Below, piece after piece: positions 10,710-19,649 of a stretch of 64,000 bases of DNA. This DNA is from Alloboseaceae bacterium BT-24-1. Lineage in GTDB: Bacteria > Pseudomonadota > Alphaproteobacteria > Rhizobiales > Beijerinckiaceae. The first letter of the stretch is position 1. Each line of letters opens with the position of its first letter. The position numbers and the translations under genes were made by a program. The stretch lies in contig JAOYTL010000015.1 in NCBI GenBank assembly GCA_025846845.1, positions 123,176-187,175 of the forward strand, in the 5' to 3' direction. Under the pieces are notes generated by a model. The model was not told where the DNA came from. It ran no database searches and saw only the letters and a program-made list of their open reading frames with translations.

Positions 10710-12017
10710 CTACTCGCCCCGTTCCTGTCGCAGCTTCTCCCAATACTCCAGCCGCTTCCTGATCTCGCGCTCGAAGCCGCGCTCTGGCGGATCGTAGAAG
10801 CGCTGGCGGCCGAGTGCGTCCGGCCAATAGTTCTGCCCGGAGAAGGCGTCGGGCGCGTCGTGGTCGTAGGCGTAGTCGGCGCCATAGCCTTCGCTCTTCA
10901 TCAGCTTGGTCGGCGCGTTCAGGATGGTCTTGGGCGGCGTCAGCGATCCCGCCTGCTTGGCGACGCTCACCGCCGCCTTGTAGGCGACATAGGCGGCGTT
11001 CGATTTCGGCGCGGTCGCGAGATAGATCACCGTGTTCGCCAGCGCGAGCTCACCCTCGGGCGAGCCCAGTTGCTCATAGGTCTCCGCTGCGGCCCGGGCA
11101 TGAACCAGCGCCTGCGGATCGGCGAGGCCGATATCCTCGACCGCCATGCGGACCAGCCGGCGCGCCAGGAAGCGCGGATCCTCGCCGGCGTCGAGCATGC
11201 GGGCGAAGTAGTAGAGCGCCGCGTCCGGGTCGGAGCCGCGGATCGTCTTGTGCAGGGCCGAGATCAGGTTGTAGTGGCCATCCTGCGCCTTGTCGTAGAT
11301 GGGCGCACGGCGCTGGATCACCTCGGAGAGGCCGGCCTCGTCGAAGATTTCGTCCGGCTTGGCGGCGCGCCAGGTCTCCTCGGCCAGCGTCAGCACCGCC
11401 CGCCCGTCGCCATCGGCGAAGCGCGCCAGCGCGAGGCGCGCCTCCGGCGTCAGCGGCAGTTCGCGATTCTCCAGCGCCTCGGCCCGGCCGAGCAGGAAGA
11501 GCAGCGCGCCTTCGTCTAGGGCCTTGAAGGTCAGGACGCGGGCGCGCGACAGCAGCGCCGCGTTGAGCGCGAAGGACGGGTTCTCGGTGGTGGCGCCGAC
11601 CAGCGTGATCGTGCCGTCCTCCATCACCGGCAGGAAGGCGTCCTGCTGGGCCCGGTTGAAGCGATGGATCTCGTCGACAAAGAGCAAGGTGCCCTTGCCG
11701 CCGAGACGGCGGCCGCGCGCGGCATCGAAAGCCTTCTTCAAATCGGCGACGCCGGAGAAGATCGCGCTGATCTGTTCGAAGCCGAGATCGGTCTGCCCCG
11801 CGAGCAGGCGCGCCACCGTCGTCTTGCCGGTGCCGGGCGGCCCCCAGAAGATCAGGCTGCCGAGCGAGCCGGACGCGATCAGCCGGCTCAGCACACCGTC
11901 AGGGCCGGTCAGATGATCCTGTCCGGCGACCTCGCCGAGCGTCGTCGGCCGCACCCGGTCTGCGAGCGGGCGCGGGCCGGACTTGTCGAGCCCAGAAGCG
12001 GCGAAGAGGTCGCTCAC
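10710..12017 (-). CDS. rarA: Replication-associated recombination ATPase RarA (MgsA)
   Basis: A clamp-loader-like AAA+ ATPase that acts at stalled replication forks. Walker A is GPPGTGKTT, Walker B is LLFVDEIHR and sensor 1 is GATTENPSF. The C-terminal tetramerisation and MgsA domains follow, with YKAAVSVAKQAGSLTPPK and the family ending GFEREIRKRLEYW. The length of 435 residues is normal. The start is a GTG one base after the degQ stop, so the two are co-transcribed and probably coupled. It pairs here with a periplasmic protease, a neighbour relation common in rhizobia but with no shown functional meaning. Confidence 0.93.
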   Translation of the reverse strand: MSDLFAASGLDKSGPRPLADRVRPTTLGEVAGQDHLTGPDGVLSRLIASGSLGSLIFWGPPGTGKTTVARLLAGQTDLGFEQISAIFSGVADLKKAFDAARGRRLGGKGTLLFVDEIHRFNRAQQDAFLPVMEDGTITLVGATTENPSFALNAALLSRARVLTFKALDEGALLFLLGRAEALENRELPLTPEARLALARFADGDGRAVLTLAEETWRAAKPDEIFDEAGLSEVIQRRAPIYDKAQDGHYNLISALHKTIRGSDPDAALYYFARMLDAGEDPRFLARRLVRMAVEDIGLADPQALVHARAAAETYEQLGSPEGELALANTVIYLATAPKSNAAYVAYKAAVSVAKQAGSLTPPKTILNAPTKLMKSEGYGADYAYDHDAPDAFSGQNYWPDALGRQRFYDPPERGFEREIRKRLEYWEKLRQERGE

Positions 12018-12018
12018 C

Positions 12019-13449
12019 TCACCCGCCGAACGTCGAGGTCACGCTCTGGCCGTTACGCGAGATCGTCACCTCCCAGGAGCGCTTGCGCTCGCGCGTCGCC
12101 AGTTCGATGTCGCGCGAAGCGTTGATGCGCTCGCCATTGATCGCGACGATGAGATCGCCCTTGCGGAAGCCGACACGGGCAGCTGCGCTGCCCTCCTCGA
12201 TCTCGCTGACGACGACGCCCTCGGTCGAGAGGTCGATTGAGAGTTCCTCGGCAACGGCCGGCGAGAGATTCAGCACAGTCAGGCCGGTGAAGGGCGAGCG
12301 GCCGGCGACCTTGACCGGCTCGCGTGGGCGCGTCTCCGGCGCGGGCGTCAGCTTGATCGGGACGGTGATGCGCTTGCCACTCCGCAACACGGTGAGCTGC
12401 GTCGTGCCGCCGATCGGCCGGGTCGCGAAGCGGTAGCCGAAGCTCTCGGGATCATCGACCCCGACTCCGTCGACGGCAAGGATCACATCCGAGCGCTTGA
12501 GGCCGCCTTCGGCTGCCGGCCCGGAATCAACCACGCTGGCGACGACCGACCCGGCCGGGCGGTCGAGTCCCAGCCCATCGGCGACGTCCTGGGTCAGCGC
12601 CTGCAGCCGCGCCCCGAACCAGGCCCGGCGTACGGACGTCGCTCCGGTCTTCGCGCTCTCGACGACGACGCGGACCATGGCCGAGGGAATCGCAAAGCCG
12701 ATGCCTACGCTGCCCCCCGACTTCGAGAAGATGGCGGTGTTGATGCCGGTCAGCCGGCCCTGCATGTCGACCAGCGCACCACCGGAATTGCCGGGATTGA
12801 TCGCAGCATCGGTCTGGACGAAGGACTGGGCGTCGCCGACGCCGACCTGGGTACGGGCCAGGGCGGAGATGATGCCCTGCGTCACCGTCTGGCCGACGCC
12901 GAACGGGTTGCCGATCGCCAGCACGAGGTCGCCGATCTGCAGCGTATCGGAATCGCCGACTTCGATCGCAGCCAGATCCTTGGCGCCCTTGAGCTTGAGC
13001 ACGGCGAGATCCGTGCGCGGATCGCGCAGCAGGATCGTCGCTTCGAACTCACGCTTGTCGGCGAGCGCGACCTTGACCTCGGTCATGCCCTCGATGACGT
13101 GGTTGTTGGTGACCACCAGCCCACCGGCATCGACGATCACGCCTGAGCCGAGCGAGCGCTGCACCTGCTCGCGCGGCAGGCCGAAACCACCATCGCCGAA
13201 GAAACGGCGGAAGAACGGATCGTCCATGAACGGATTCTGCGGCCGCCGCTCGACGCGCGCGCCATAGACGTTGACGACCGAAGGGGCCGTCTTCTGCACC
13301 ACTGGCGCGAAGGACAGCGTGATCTGCTGGCGCGCCTCGGGCACTTGCCGGGCCTGGGCCAGCGCCAGCGTCGACGCCCCCATGGACAGCACAAGGCTAA
13401 GGGTCAGAGCGGCAAACCGACTGCGACTCGGCATGATGGAACGGCGCAT
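12019..13449 (-). CDS. degQ: Do/DegQ-type periplasmic serine endopeptidase
   Basis: A periplasmic quality-control protease of 476 residues. A signal peptide (ALTLSLVLSMGASTLALAQ) is followed by the trypsin-like domain with the catalytic histidine in VTNNHVIEG, the aspartate in DPRTDLAVLKL and the serine in NPGNSGGALV. Two PDZ domains follow, around GVDDPESFGYRF and GFRKGDLIVAINGERI. The ATG at 13449 has AAGGAG seven bases upstream, so the longer open frame to 13905 is not coding. It is the first gene of the degQ-rarA unit and is divergent from the BLUF gene. Confidence 0.93.
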   Translation of the reverse strand: MRRSIMPSRSRFAALTLSLVLSMGASTLALAQARQVPEARQQITLSFAPVVQKTAPSVVNVYGARVERRPQNPFMDDPFFRRFFGDGGFGLPREQVQRSLGSGVIVDAGGLVVTNNHVIEGMTEVKVALADKREFEATILLRDPRTDLAVLKLKGAKDLAAIEVGDSDTLQIGDLVLAIGNPFGVGQTVTQGIISALARTQVGVGDAQSFVQTDAAINPGNSGGALVDMQGRLTGINTAIFSKSGGSVGIGFAIPSAMVRVVVESAKTGATSVRRAWFGARLQALTQDVADGLGLDRPAGSVVASVVDSGPAAEGGLKRSDVILAVDGVGVDDPESFGYRFATRPIGGTTQLTVLRSGKRITVPIKLTPAPETRPREPVKVAGRSPFTGLTVLNLSPAVAEELSIDLSTEGVVVSEIEEGSAAARVGFRKGDLIVAINGERINASRDIELATRERKRSWEVTISRNGQSVTSTFGG

Positions 13450-13605
13450 GCCGATCTCCTTCTTGAAACAAACCAGCTGCCTTGGACGTTCAATCCCTGA
13501 ACCATCCCTCCGCGGCAGCATCCCGGATAGTCCCGGAAACACGCGCTGCGCGATTCCGTTCCGGGCCGCGAACCTCCCGCCCTGCCCCCCGAAAGGACCG
13601 TCGAC

Positions 13606-14025
13606 GTGAGCCTTGTGCGCCTTGTTTATGCCAGCCGTAGCCGACTCGTCGAGGCGGATCGACGCGTCGAGCTCGCGCGCATTCTCGAAACGGCGCGGCG
13701 GCTCAATGCCGAAAGACATGTCACGGGCTTCCTGATGGCGACGCCGGGCGGATTTGCCCAGATCCTCGAAGGCGAGGCCGGCTCTATCGCGGAAACCTAT
13801 GGCCGGATCATGGTCGATCCGCGCCATGCCGAGCTGCGCCTGCTGGCGCAGGACGCCGTCGCTCACCGGCAGTTCACCGGCTGGGCAATGGCCTTCGCCG
13901 AGCACAATCAGACGACCGAATTCATCTTCGGCCTCTATGGCGTCGCATCGGACGCCGAAATCTTCGAGCAGCCGCTCGACGTGCTGCTCGATCTTGCCGG
14001 CGAGCTCGCCAGCGCTCGCACCTGA
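13606..14025 (+). CDS. BLUF-domain blue-light sensor
   Basis: A single-domain FAD photoreceptor of 139 residues. All residues of the BLUF photocycle are in place compared with AppA: Tyr8 (LVYAS), Asn34 (RLNAER), Gln52 (FAQILEG), Trp93 and Met95 (TGWAM). No output domain is fused, so it must signal through a partner, as short BLUF proteins such as PixD do. The start is a GTG preceded by GAAAGGA. The gene is divergent from degQ across a 156-base gap, so light-linked control of the protease is possible but unsupported. Confidence in the family is high; the role is unknown. Confidence 0.9.
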   Translation: MSLVRLVYASRSRLVEADRRVELARILETARRLNAERHVTGFLMATPGGFAQILEGEAGSIAETYGRIMVDPRHAELRLLAQDAVAHRQFTGWAMAFAEHNQTTEFIFGLYGVASDAEIFEQPLDVLLDLAGELASART

Positions 14026-14028
14026 GCC

Positions 14029-14985
14029 TTACTTGGCGTCGCTCAGCAGCACCTTGTACTTCTCGATCTCGACCGGAAGCATCTTGGCGACGAACTCCGG
14101 CGACATCTCGTCCTTCTCGGGCAGCACGGACGAAAGCTCCTTGAAACGCCCATGCAGCCTCTCGCTGGCGAGCGCGGTCCGCAGCGCCTGGTTCAGTGTG
14201 TCGATCACCGGCTGCGGCGTGCCCTTGGGCGCGAAGATCGCGTTCCAGCCCTGCGCCTGGAAGGCCGGCAGCCCGGCCTCGGCCGAGGTCGGCACCTCCG
14301 GCAGGCTCGGCAGGCGCTGCGGAGTCGCCACCACCAGCGCCTTGACCTTGTTGCCCTGGACGGCACCGGAGAGCGAGGTCGCGGCATCGCAGACGCCGTC
14401 GATCTGCCCGCCCATCAGATCGTTCAGCGCAGGACCGGCGCCGCGATAGCTCACCAGCGCCACGTCGAGCCCGGATGCCTTGAGGAAATTGCGGCAGATC
14501 AGATAATTCGACGAGCCGACGCCGGCATGGCCGAGGCTGATCTTGCCCGGGTTCGCCTTGGCGTAGGCGAGGAACTCCTTGAGGTCCTTGGCCGGGAAGT
14601 CGAGCTTCAGCGCGATCATCGGCGAGGTCTTGGCGACGAGGCCGATCGGCACGAAATCAGCCGGCGTGTATTTGAGGTCGTTGTAGATGGTGTAGGAAGC
14701 GGCATTGGTGCCGCTGTTGCCGATCACGATGGTATAGCCGTCAGGCTCGGCTCGGGCTGCACGTGTCAATGCGGTCGCGCCGCCCGCCCCGCCCATGTTC
14801 TCCATCACGATACGCTGGCCGAGAATGCGGCTCATCTCGTCGCCGACAAGACGCGCGATCACGTCCGAGGAGCCGCCGGCTGCGAACGGCACCAGCATGT
14901 TGATCGGCTTCGACGGATACTTGTCCTGGGCCTGCGCCGGCTGGACGGCGATGGCGGCGAGAACAGCCAGAGCAGCGCGCTTCAT
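14029..14985 (-). CDS. Bug/TctC-family solute-binding protein
   Basis: A periplasmic binding protein of the tripartite tricarboxylate transporter class, 318 residues long. It has a signal peptide (ALAVLAAIAVQPAQAQ), the YPSKPINMLVPFAAGGSSD opening that lines the Bug carboxylate site, and the typical SLGHAGVGSSN and GWNAIFAPKGTPQPVID segments. Known members bind citrate, glutarate or other small acids. The TctA and TctB membrane parts are absent nearby, so it is an orphan here. A GGGAGA ribosome site precedes the ATG at 14985. The ligand is unknown. Confidence 0.9.
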   Translation of the reverse strand: MKRAALAVLAAIAVQPAQAQDKYPSKPINMLVPFAAGGSSDVIARLVGDEMSRILGQRIVMENMGGAGGATALTRAARAEPDGYTIVIGNSGTNAASYTIYNDLKYTPADFVPIGLVAKTSPMIALKLDFPAKDLKEFLAYAKANPGKISLGHAGVGSSNYLICRNFLKASGLDVALVSYRGAGPALNDLMGGQIDGVCDAATSLSGAVQGNKVKALVVATPQRLPSLPEVPTSAEAGLPAFQAQGWNAIFAPKGTPQPVIDTLNQALRTALASERLHGRFKELSSVLPEKDEMSPEFVAKMLPVEIEKYKVLLSDAK

Positions 14986-15141
14986 GCGGATATCTCCCTT
15001 TGTGCCGAGCTTGTTTCCCAATGGCGTTGTACCGCCCTGCCCGGTTCGGGATCACGCTAGCATCGGCCTGACGCAGCGAAAAGCGCGAGCGGGCACAACA
15101 ATCTCCCGCAGCAATCGCCCCTTCCTCGGCGTGCGCGAGGC

Positions 15142-15172
15142 AAGAAAAAGGGCGGCCCGAAGACCGCCCTCT
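15142..15172 (-). terminator. Rho-independent terminator after rplQ
   Basis: Read on the minus strand, GGGCGGTC-TTCG-GGCCGCCC forms an 8-bp stem capped by a UUCG tetraloop, followed by TTTTTCTT. It lies 25 bases past the rplQ stop and closes the alpha operon. Confidence 0.92.
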
Positions 15173-15196
15173 TGAAATGCTCGATGCCGCTGAGGC

Positions 15197-15616
15197 TCAG
15201 GCTGCCTGCTCGTCATCCGCGGTGAACACCGGGCCGGAATCCTTGCCCTTGGCGTCGACATCGCGATCGACGAACTCGATCACGGCGAGCGGGGCGTTGT
15301 CGCCGAAGCGGAAGCCCGCCTTCATGATGCGCAGATAGCCGCCATTGCGCTCCTTGTAGCGCGGGCCGAGCACGGCGAAGAGCTTGCCGACGATGGCGAC
15401 GTCCTTGATCTGGGCGATCGCCTGGCGGCGGGCGTGCAGGTCGCCGCGCTTGCCGAGCGTGATCAGCTTCTCGACGACCGGACGCAGGTCCTTGGCCTTC
15501 GGCAGCGTGGTGGTGATCTGCTCGTGCTTGATCAGGGCCTGGGCCATGTTGGCGAACATCGCCTGGCGGTGCTCGGCCGTGCGGTTGAAACGGCGACCGC
15601 GAAATCCGTGACGCAT
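15197..15616 (-). CDS. rplQ: 50S ribosomal protein L17
   Basis: A large-subunit protein at the exit-tunnel side. The family N-terminus MRHGFRGRRFNRTAEHRQAM and the KAKDLRPVVEKLITL region are both present. At 139 residues it carries the acidic C-terminal tail that is common in alphaproteobacteria. It is the last gene of the alpha operon, 113 bases after rpoA, and is followed by a strong terminator. Confidence 0.98.
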   Translation of the reverse strand: MRHGFRGRRFNRTAEHRQAMFANMAQALIKHEQITTTLPKAKDLRPVVEKLITLGKRGDLHARRQAIAQIKDVAIVGKLFAVLGPRYKERNGGYLRIMKAGFRFGDNAPLAVIEFVDRDVDAKGKDSGPVFTADDEQAA

Positions 15617-15729
15617 GTTTGGCTCCTTCGTTGCTTACGGCCGCCGTGCCACGGTACGGCCGTCCTTTATGCTCCGGCGTGTTTCACGCCGTGCGGGGAT
15701 GGCGCGGGAAGCGGTCCCGCGCCGGGGTC

Positions 15730-16746
15730 TCAGTAGTGCTCTTCGAAGCGCTTCGCCAGCTCTTCGATGTTCTCCGGCGGCCAGCCCTGCACGTCCATGC
15801 CGAGATGGAGGCCCATGGTGGCGAGCACTTCCTTGATCTCGTTCAGCGACTTGCGGCCGAAGTTCGGGGTGCGCAGCATCTCGCCCTCCGACTTCTGGAT
15901 CAGGTCGCCGATATAGACGATGTTGTCGTTCTTCAGGCAGTTCGCCGAACGAACGGAGAGCTCGAGCTCGTCGACCTTCTTGAGCAGAGCCGGGTTGAAC
16001 GGCAGCTGCGGCGCGGTCGAGACAGCCTCTTCCTTGCGCGGCTCTTCGAAGGTGATGAAGACGGCGAGCTGGTCCTGCAGGATGCGGGCGGCGAGCGCCA
16101 GCGCGTCCTCGGGGGTGACCGAGCCGTTGGTCTCGATCTGCATGGTCAGCATGTCGCGGTCGAGGTTCTGGCCCTCACGGGTGTTCTCGACGCGATAGGA
16201 GACCTTCTTGACCGGCGAGTAGAGGCTGTCGACCGGGATCAGGCCGATCGGCGCGTCCTCGGGACGGTTCTGCTCGGACGGGACGTAGCCCTTGCCGGTA
16301 TTGACCGTGAACTCCATGCGGATCTCGGAGCCCTCGTCGAGCGTGCAGAGCACGAGCTCGGGGTTGAGGATCGAGACGTCGCCGATGGTGTTGATGTCGC
16401 CGGCAGTGACAGTGCCCGGGCCGGTCTTGCGCAGGGTCATGCGCTTGGGACCCTCGCCCTGCATCTTGATGGCGATCGCCTTGATGTTCAGGACGATGTC
16501 GGTGACGTCCTCGCGGACGCCCGGGATCGAGGAGAACTCATGCAGCACGCCGTCGATCTGGACGGCGGTGACGGCCGCGCCCTGGAGCGAGGAGAGCAGC
16601 ACGCGGCGCAGCGCGTTGCCGAGCGTCATGCCGAAGCCACGCTCGAGCGGACGCGCAATCACGGTGGCCTGACGCTTCGGGTCGTCGCCGACCTTGACTT
16701 CGAGCTTGTTAGGCTTGGACAGATCCTGCCAATTCTTGCTGATCAC
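15730..16746 (-). CDS. rpoA: RNA polymerase alpha subunit
   Basis: The assembly platform of RNA polymerase, 338 residues. The N-terminal domain (about 1-235) has the dimer motif RGFGMTLGNALRRVLLSS. The C-terminal domain (about 260-320), with LKNDNIVYIGDLI and NFGRKSLNEIKEVL, contacts UP elements and activators. It sits between rpsK and rplQ, the usual order. Relative to E. coli the linker and tail are slightly longer, as normal in this class. Confidence 0.99.
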   Translation of the reverse strand: MISKNWQDLSKPNKLEVKVGDDPKRQATVIARPLERGFGMTLGNALRRVLLSSLQGAAVTAVQIDGVLHEFSSIPGVREDVTDIVLNIKAIAIKMQGEGPKRMTLRKTGPGTVTAGDINTIGDVSILNPELVLCTLDEGSEIRMEFTVNTGKGYVPSEQNRPEDAPIGLIPVDSLYSPVKKVSYRVENTREGQNLDRDMLTMQIETNGSVTPEDALALAARILQDQLAVFITFEEPRKEEAVSTAPQLPFNPALLKKVDELELSVRSANCLKNDNIVYIGDLIQKSEGEMLRTPNFGRKSLNEIKEVLATMGLHLGMDVQGWPPENIEELAKRFEEHY

Positions 16747-16839
16747 GACCGCACTCCTGGTGATTCAATAATGGCGGCGGCGGGCCGCCCCGTACCGGCG
16801 TCCGCCCCTGCGGACGCCGCTTCGATCCGGCTTGAGGCT

Positions 16840-17229
16840 TTAGACGCGGCGACGCTTGCGCGGCCGGCAGCCATTGTGCGGGATCGGCGTCACGTCGCGG
16901 ATCGAGGTGACGGTGAAGCCGGCGGCCTGCAGCGCGCGCAGCGCCGATTCGCGACCCGAACCCGGACCGGTGACCTCGACCTCGAGGGTACGCATGCCAT
17001 GCTCGGCAGCCTTGCGGGCGGCGTCCTCGGCGGCGACCTGAGCGGCATAGGGGGTCGACTTGCGCGAACCCTTGAAGCCCATCGTGCCGGCGGACGACCA
17101 CGAGATCGTGTTGCCCTGCGCGTCGGTGATGGTGATCATGGTGTTGTTGAACGAGGCGTTCACATGCGCGACGCCGGACACGATGTTCTTGCGTTCGCGG
17201 CGGCGGACGCGTTGGGCTTCCTTGGCCAT
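16840..17229 (-). CDS. rpsK: 30S ribosomal protein S11
   Basis: A small-subunit platform protein of 129 residues that lines the mRNA exit path. Conserved blocks are NIVSGVAHVNASFNNTM and the basic C-terminus PHNGCRPRKRRRV. The Asn-Gly step in this C-terminal motif is the one that forms isoaspartate in E. coli. It lies 119 bases after rpsM in the alpha operon. Confidence 0.99.
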   Translation of the reverse strand: MAKEAQRVRRRERKNIVSGVAHVNASFNNTMITITDAQGNTISWSSAGTMGFKGSRKSTPYAAQVAAEDAARKAAEHGMRTLEVEVTGPGSGRESALRALQAAGFTVTSIRDVTPIPHNGCRPRKRRRV

Positions 17230-17348
17230 AGTCTCTTTCTTCCATCCTTCAGGCGCGCCCGTGATGCCAGGCGCTGGGGATATCGCCTGCCCGCGAGCAG
17301 GTCAGGCGACGTAAAATACAGCGGGCCGGTTGTCCGGCCCGCCGAAAC

Positions 17349-17717
17349 TCACTTCTTCTTGCCGGCGATCGGCTTCGCCTTGCCCTTGCGGGTGCGGGCG
17401 TTGGTGTGGGTACGCTGGCCGCGCACCGGCAGCGAGCGGCGATGGCGCAGGCCGCGATAGCAGCCAAGGTCCATCAGGCGCTTGATGTTCATCGAGACTT
17501 CGCGGCGCAGATCGCCCTCGACGAGATAGTCGCGGTCGATCGTCTCGCGGATCTGGAGAACCTCGGCGTCGGTCAGCTGGTTGACCCGGCGCTCGGCGGC
17601 GATGCCGACCTTGGTGCAGATCTCTTGCGCCTTGGCCGAACCGATGCCGTGAATGTACTGCAGACCGATGACGACGCGCTTGCCGGTCGGAATGTTGACG
17701 CCCGCGATACGAGCCAT
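17349..17717 (-). CDS. rpsM: 30S ribosomal protein S13
   Basis: A small-subunit head protein of 122 residues that contacts the P-site tRNA and the L5 bridge. It begins MARIAGVNIPTGKR and ends in the conserved tail RGQRTHTNARTRKGKAKP. I use the ATG at 17717 rather than the in-frame GTG three codons earlier, because AGGTG sits at proper distance and the family starts there. It opens the alpha operon and has its own promoter upstream, since the spc operon ends at adk. Confidence 0.98.
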   Translation of the reverse strand: MARIAGVNIPTGKRVVIGLQYIHGIGSAKAQEICTKVGIAAERRVNQLTDAEVLQIRETIDRDYLVEGDLRREVSMNIKRLMDLGCYRGLRHRRSLPVRGQRTHTNARTRKGKAKPIAGKKK

Positions 17718-17890
17718 GTTCTTCACCTCTCCATTGTGGCCGCGACGCGAGGCGCCACGACAATGACAAGAACTCCGCGTCCGGTGGAGGCCGGCCCTTG
17801 CGGAGCATTTGAACCCAGTCCACGCGAGAACGCGACGTCGACCCTTCTTGCGAAGGCATCGGCATCGCTCATCTGAAACCGGATGGCCGG

Positions 17891-17919
17891 CTGTTAGTCG
17901 GTCGGGCGCGTCCTGTCAA
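17891..17919 (-). promoter_or_regulatory. Promoter of the rpsM-rpsK-rpoA-rplQ operon
   Basis: On the minus strand TTGACA (17919-17914) and TAACAG (17896-17891) are separated by exactly 17 bases, a strong sigma-70 match. The start would be near 17884, leaving a 5' leader of about 165 bases before rpsM. A dedicated promoter is expected here because accessory genes separate rpsM from adk. Confidence 0.8.
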
Positions 17920-17945
17920 CCCAGACGCGCCCAACCGAGCTTATG

Positions 17946-19142
17946 TCACTTCTTGACCAGCGGGCACTTGCTCTCCGACAGCGGCGCGATGATCTCCGCC
18001 GCCGGGATCTTGCGGACGACCTTGAAATAATCCCACGGCGCCTTCGACTCCGACGGCGCCTTGGCCTCGACCAGCAGCATATCGTTCATCAGCCGGCCGT
18101 CCTCGCGGACCTTCGCGCCCGGCGCAAAGAAGTCGTCGACCGGCAGCTCCTTCATCTTGGCCGCGACAGCCGGTCCTGCTGCCGTGCCGGCCGCCTTCAC
18201 CGCCTTGAGATAGTGCAGCACGGAGGAATAGACGCTGGCCTGGATCATGCCGGGCATCTTCTTGGTCCGCGCCATATAGCGGTCGGCCCAGGCGCGACTC
18301 GGCTTGTCGGCGTCGTGATAATAGGCCGTGGTGGTGATCAGCCCCTTGGCCTTGTCCAGCCCGAGCCCGTGCACATCGCTCAGCACCACGACCATCGCCG
18401 CGAGCTTCTGGCCGCTGTCGACGAGGCCGAACTCGCCGGCCTGCTTGATCGAATTGATCGTGTCGGTACCGGCATTGGCGAAAGCGACGATCTTGGCCTT
18501 GGACGCCTGCGCCTGCAGCAGGAAGGACGAGAAGTCCGGCGTCGACAGCGGCGCGCGTACGGTGCCGAGCGTCTTGCCGCCATTGGCCGCGACGATCTTC
18601 TCGATATCGGCGGTGAGCTGGTGGCCGAAGGCGTAGTCGGCGGCGATGATGTACCAGCTGTCGCCGCCCTCGCGCAGGATCGACAGCGCCGTGCCCTTGG
18701 CCGAGGTCGCCGTGTCGAAGGTCCACATGAAGCCGGTGGCCATGCAGTCCTCGTTGAAGAGGCGCGTCGTCGCCGGCCCGTTATAGAGCGCAACCTTCTG
18801 CTTCTCCTTCGCGATCCCGGCGACCGCGAGCGCGACCGCCGAATTGGTCAGGTCGGCTATGGCGGTGACGCCGTCGACATCGTACCAGCGCCGGGCCAGG
18901 CCAGCCGCGACATCCGGCTTGTTCTGATGGTCGGCGGCGACGATCTCGATCGGCTTGCCCAGCACCGAGCCACCGAAATCCTCGATCGCCAGCTTCGTCG
19001 CCTCGACCGAGCCGAGGCCACCGAACTCGGCATAGTTGCCCGACTGGTCGTTGAGGATGCCGATCTTGACCGCATCCTGCGCCCGCGCAGTCGACGCGGT
19101 CGCGAGCAGCGCAGCCGCCACAAGGCAAGCAACCCGTTTCAT
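17946..19142 (-). CDS. Branched-chain amino acid-type ABC solute-binding protein
   Basis: A periplasmic type I binding protein of the LivJ/Peripla_BP_6 class, 398 residues, with signal peptide ending near TARAQ. The mature chain starts VKIGILNDQSGNYAEFGG, typical of the family, and contains ADYAFGHQLTADIEKIV. No LivHMGF permease or ATPase genes are adjacent. The gene sits between the alpha-operon promoter and the divergent vapBC pair, inside the ribosomal supercluster, which suggests insertion. The ligand is unknown and may be an amino acid, amide or aromatic acid. Confidence 0.9.
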   Translation of the reverse strand: MKRVACLVAAALLATASTARAQDAVKIGILNDQSGNYAEFGGLGSVEATKLAIEDFGGSVLGKPIEIVAADHQNKPDVAAGLARRWYDVDGVTAIADLTNSAVALAVAGIAKEKQKVALYNGPATTRLFNEDCMATGFMWTFDTATSAKGTALSILREGGDSWYIIAADYAFGHQLTADIEKIVAANGGKTLGTVRAPLSTPDFSSFLLQAQASKAKIVAFANAGTDTINSIKQAGEFGLVDSGQKLAAMVVVLSDVHGLGLDKAKGLITTTAYYHDADKPSRAWADRYMARTKKMPGMIQASVYSSVLHYLKAVKAAGTAAGPAVAAKMKELPVDDFFAPGAKVREDGRLMNDMLLVEAKAPSESKAPWDYFKVVRKIPAAEIIAPLSESKCPLVKK

Positions 19143-19355
19143 GCTGTCCTCCCGATCTCCGGCCGGTCGGCTGGCCGGCGATGGCGCATGCCACCGGCCT
19201 TCGGCTGCCGCCGCCGTGTCTTGGCCGTTATCGGCCTGCCCCGAGTTCAGTGTCCGGAAGGGGATGTGTCAATTGCAGCAACGGCGCAGGAAATCGCGCC
19301 TGCGCAGGCCTAAATGCGCACGAGTGCGGGCTGCGCCGAGGCCTCAACGTGAGTC

Positions 19356-19395
19356 TTGTGGTAGGTATCGCGAAAGCATATGCTCAGGCATATGC
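19356..19395 (+). promoter_or_regulatory. vapBC promoter with twin GCATATGC operator
   Basis: TTGTGG (19356-19361) and TATGCT (19379-19384) are spaced by 17 bases and form a plausible promoter. The self-complementary octamer GCATATGC occurs at 19376-19383 and again at 19388-19395, overlapping the -10 box. Twin palindromes of this kind are the usual binding site of a VapB-VapC repressor complex, so autoregulation is likely. Confidence 0.7.
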
Positions 19396-19412
19396 CAACT
19401 CGGAGCGCGCCC

Positions 19413-19649
19413 ATGAATGAGATCCGGCATGTCAGGCTGTTCCGCAACGGCCGCAACCAGGCGGTTCGCATTCCTGTCGAGTTCGAGCTTCCCGGCGACG
19501 AGGCGCTTATGCGTCGCGACGGCGACCGTCTCGTCATCGAGCCGCTCGCGAAGCGGGGGCTCTCAGCCCTGCTCGCCGGCTTGGAGCCGCTCGACGAGGC
19601 TTTCCCGGAGATCGCAGATCCCCCGCCGCTGCCGGAGCATGGCCTTTGA
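19413..19649 (+). CDS. vapB: VapB-type antitoxin
   Basis: A 78-residue antitoxin. Its N-terminal AbrB/SpoVT-like swapped-hairpin DNA-binding domain reads HVRLFRNGRNQAVRIPVEFEL, then LMRRDGDRLVIEP. The C-terminal proline- and acid-rich tail would wrap round the toxin and block its active site. CGGAG stands eight bases before the ATG. The stop overlaps the toxin start by four bases (TTGA). The twin octamer operator upstream fits self-repression. Confidence 0.88.
   Translation: MNEIRHVRLFRNGRNQAVRIPVEFELPGDEALMRRDGDRLVIEPLAKRGLSALLAGLEPLDEAFPEIADPPPLPEHGL

Noticed and set aside
13450..13905. N-terminal extension of DegQ
   Set aside because: The ATG at 13449 has an ideal ribosome site and begins a signal peptide; the upstream residues look like a non-coding frame.
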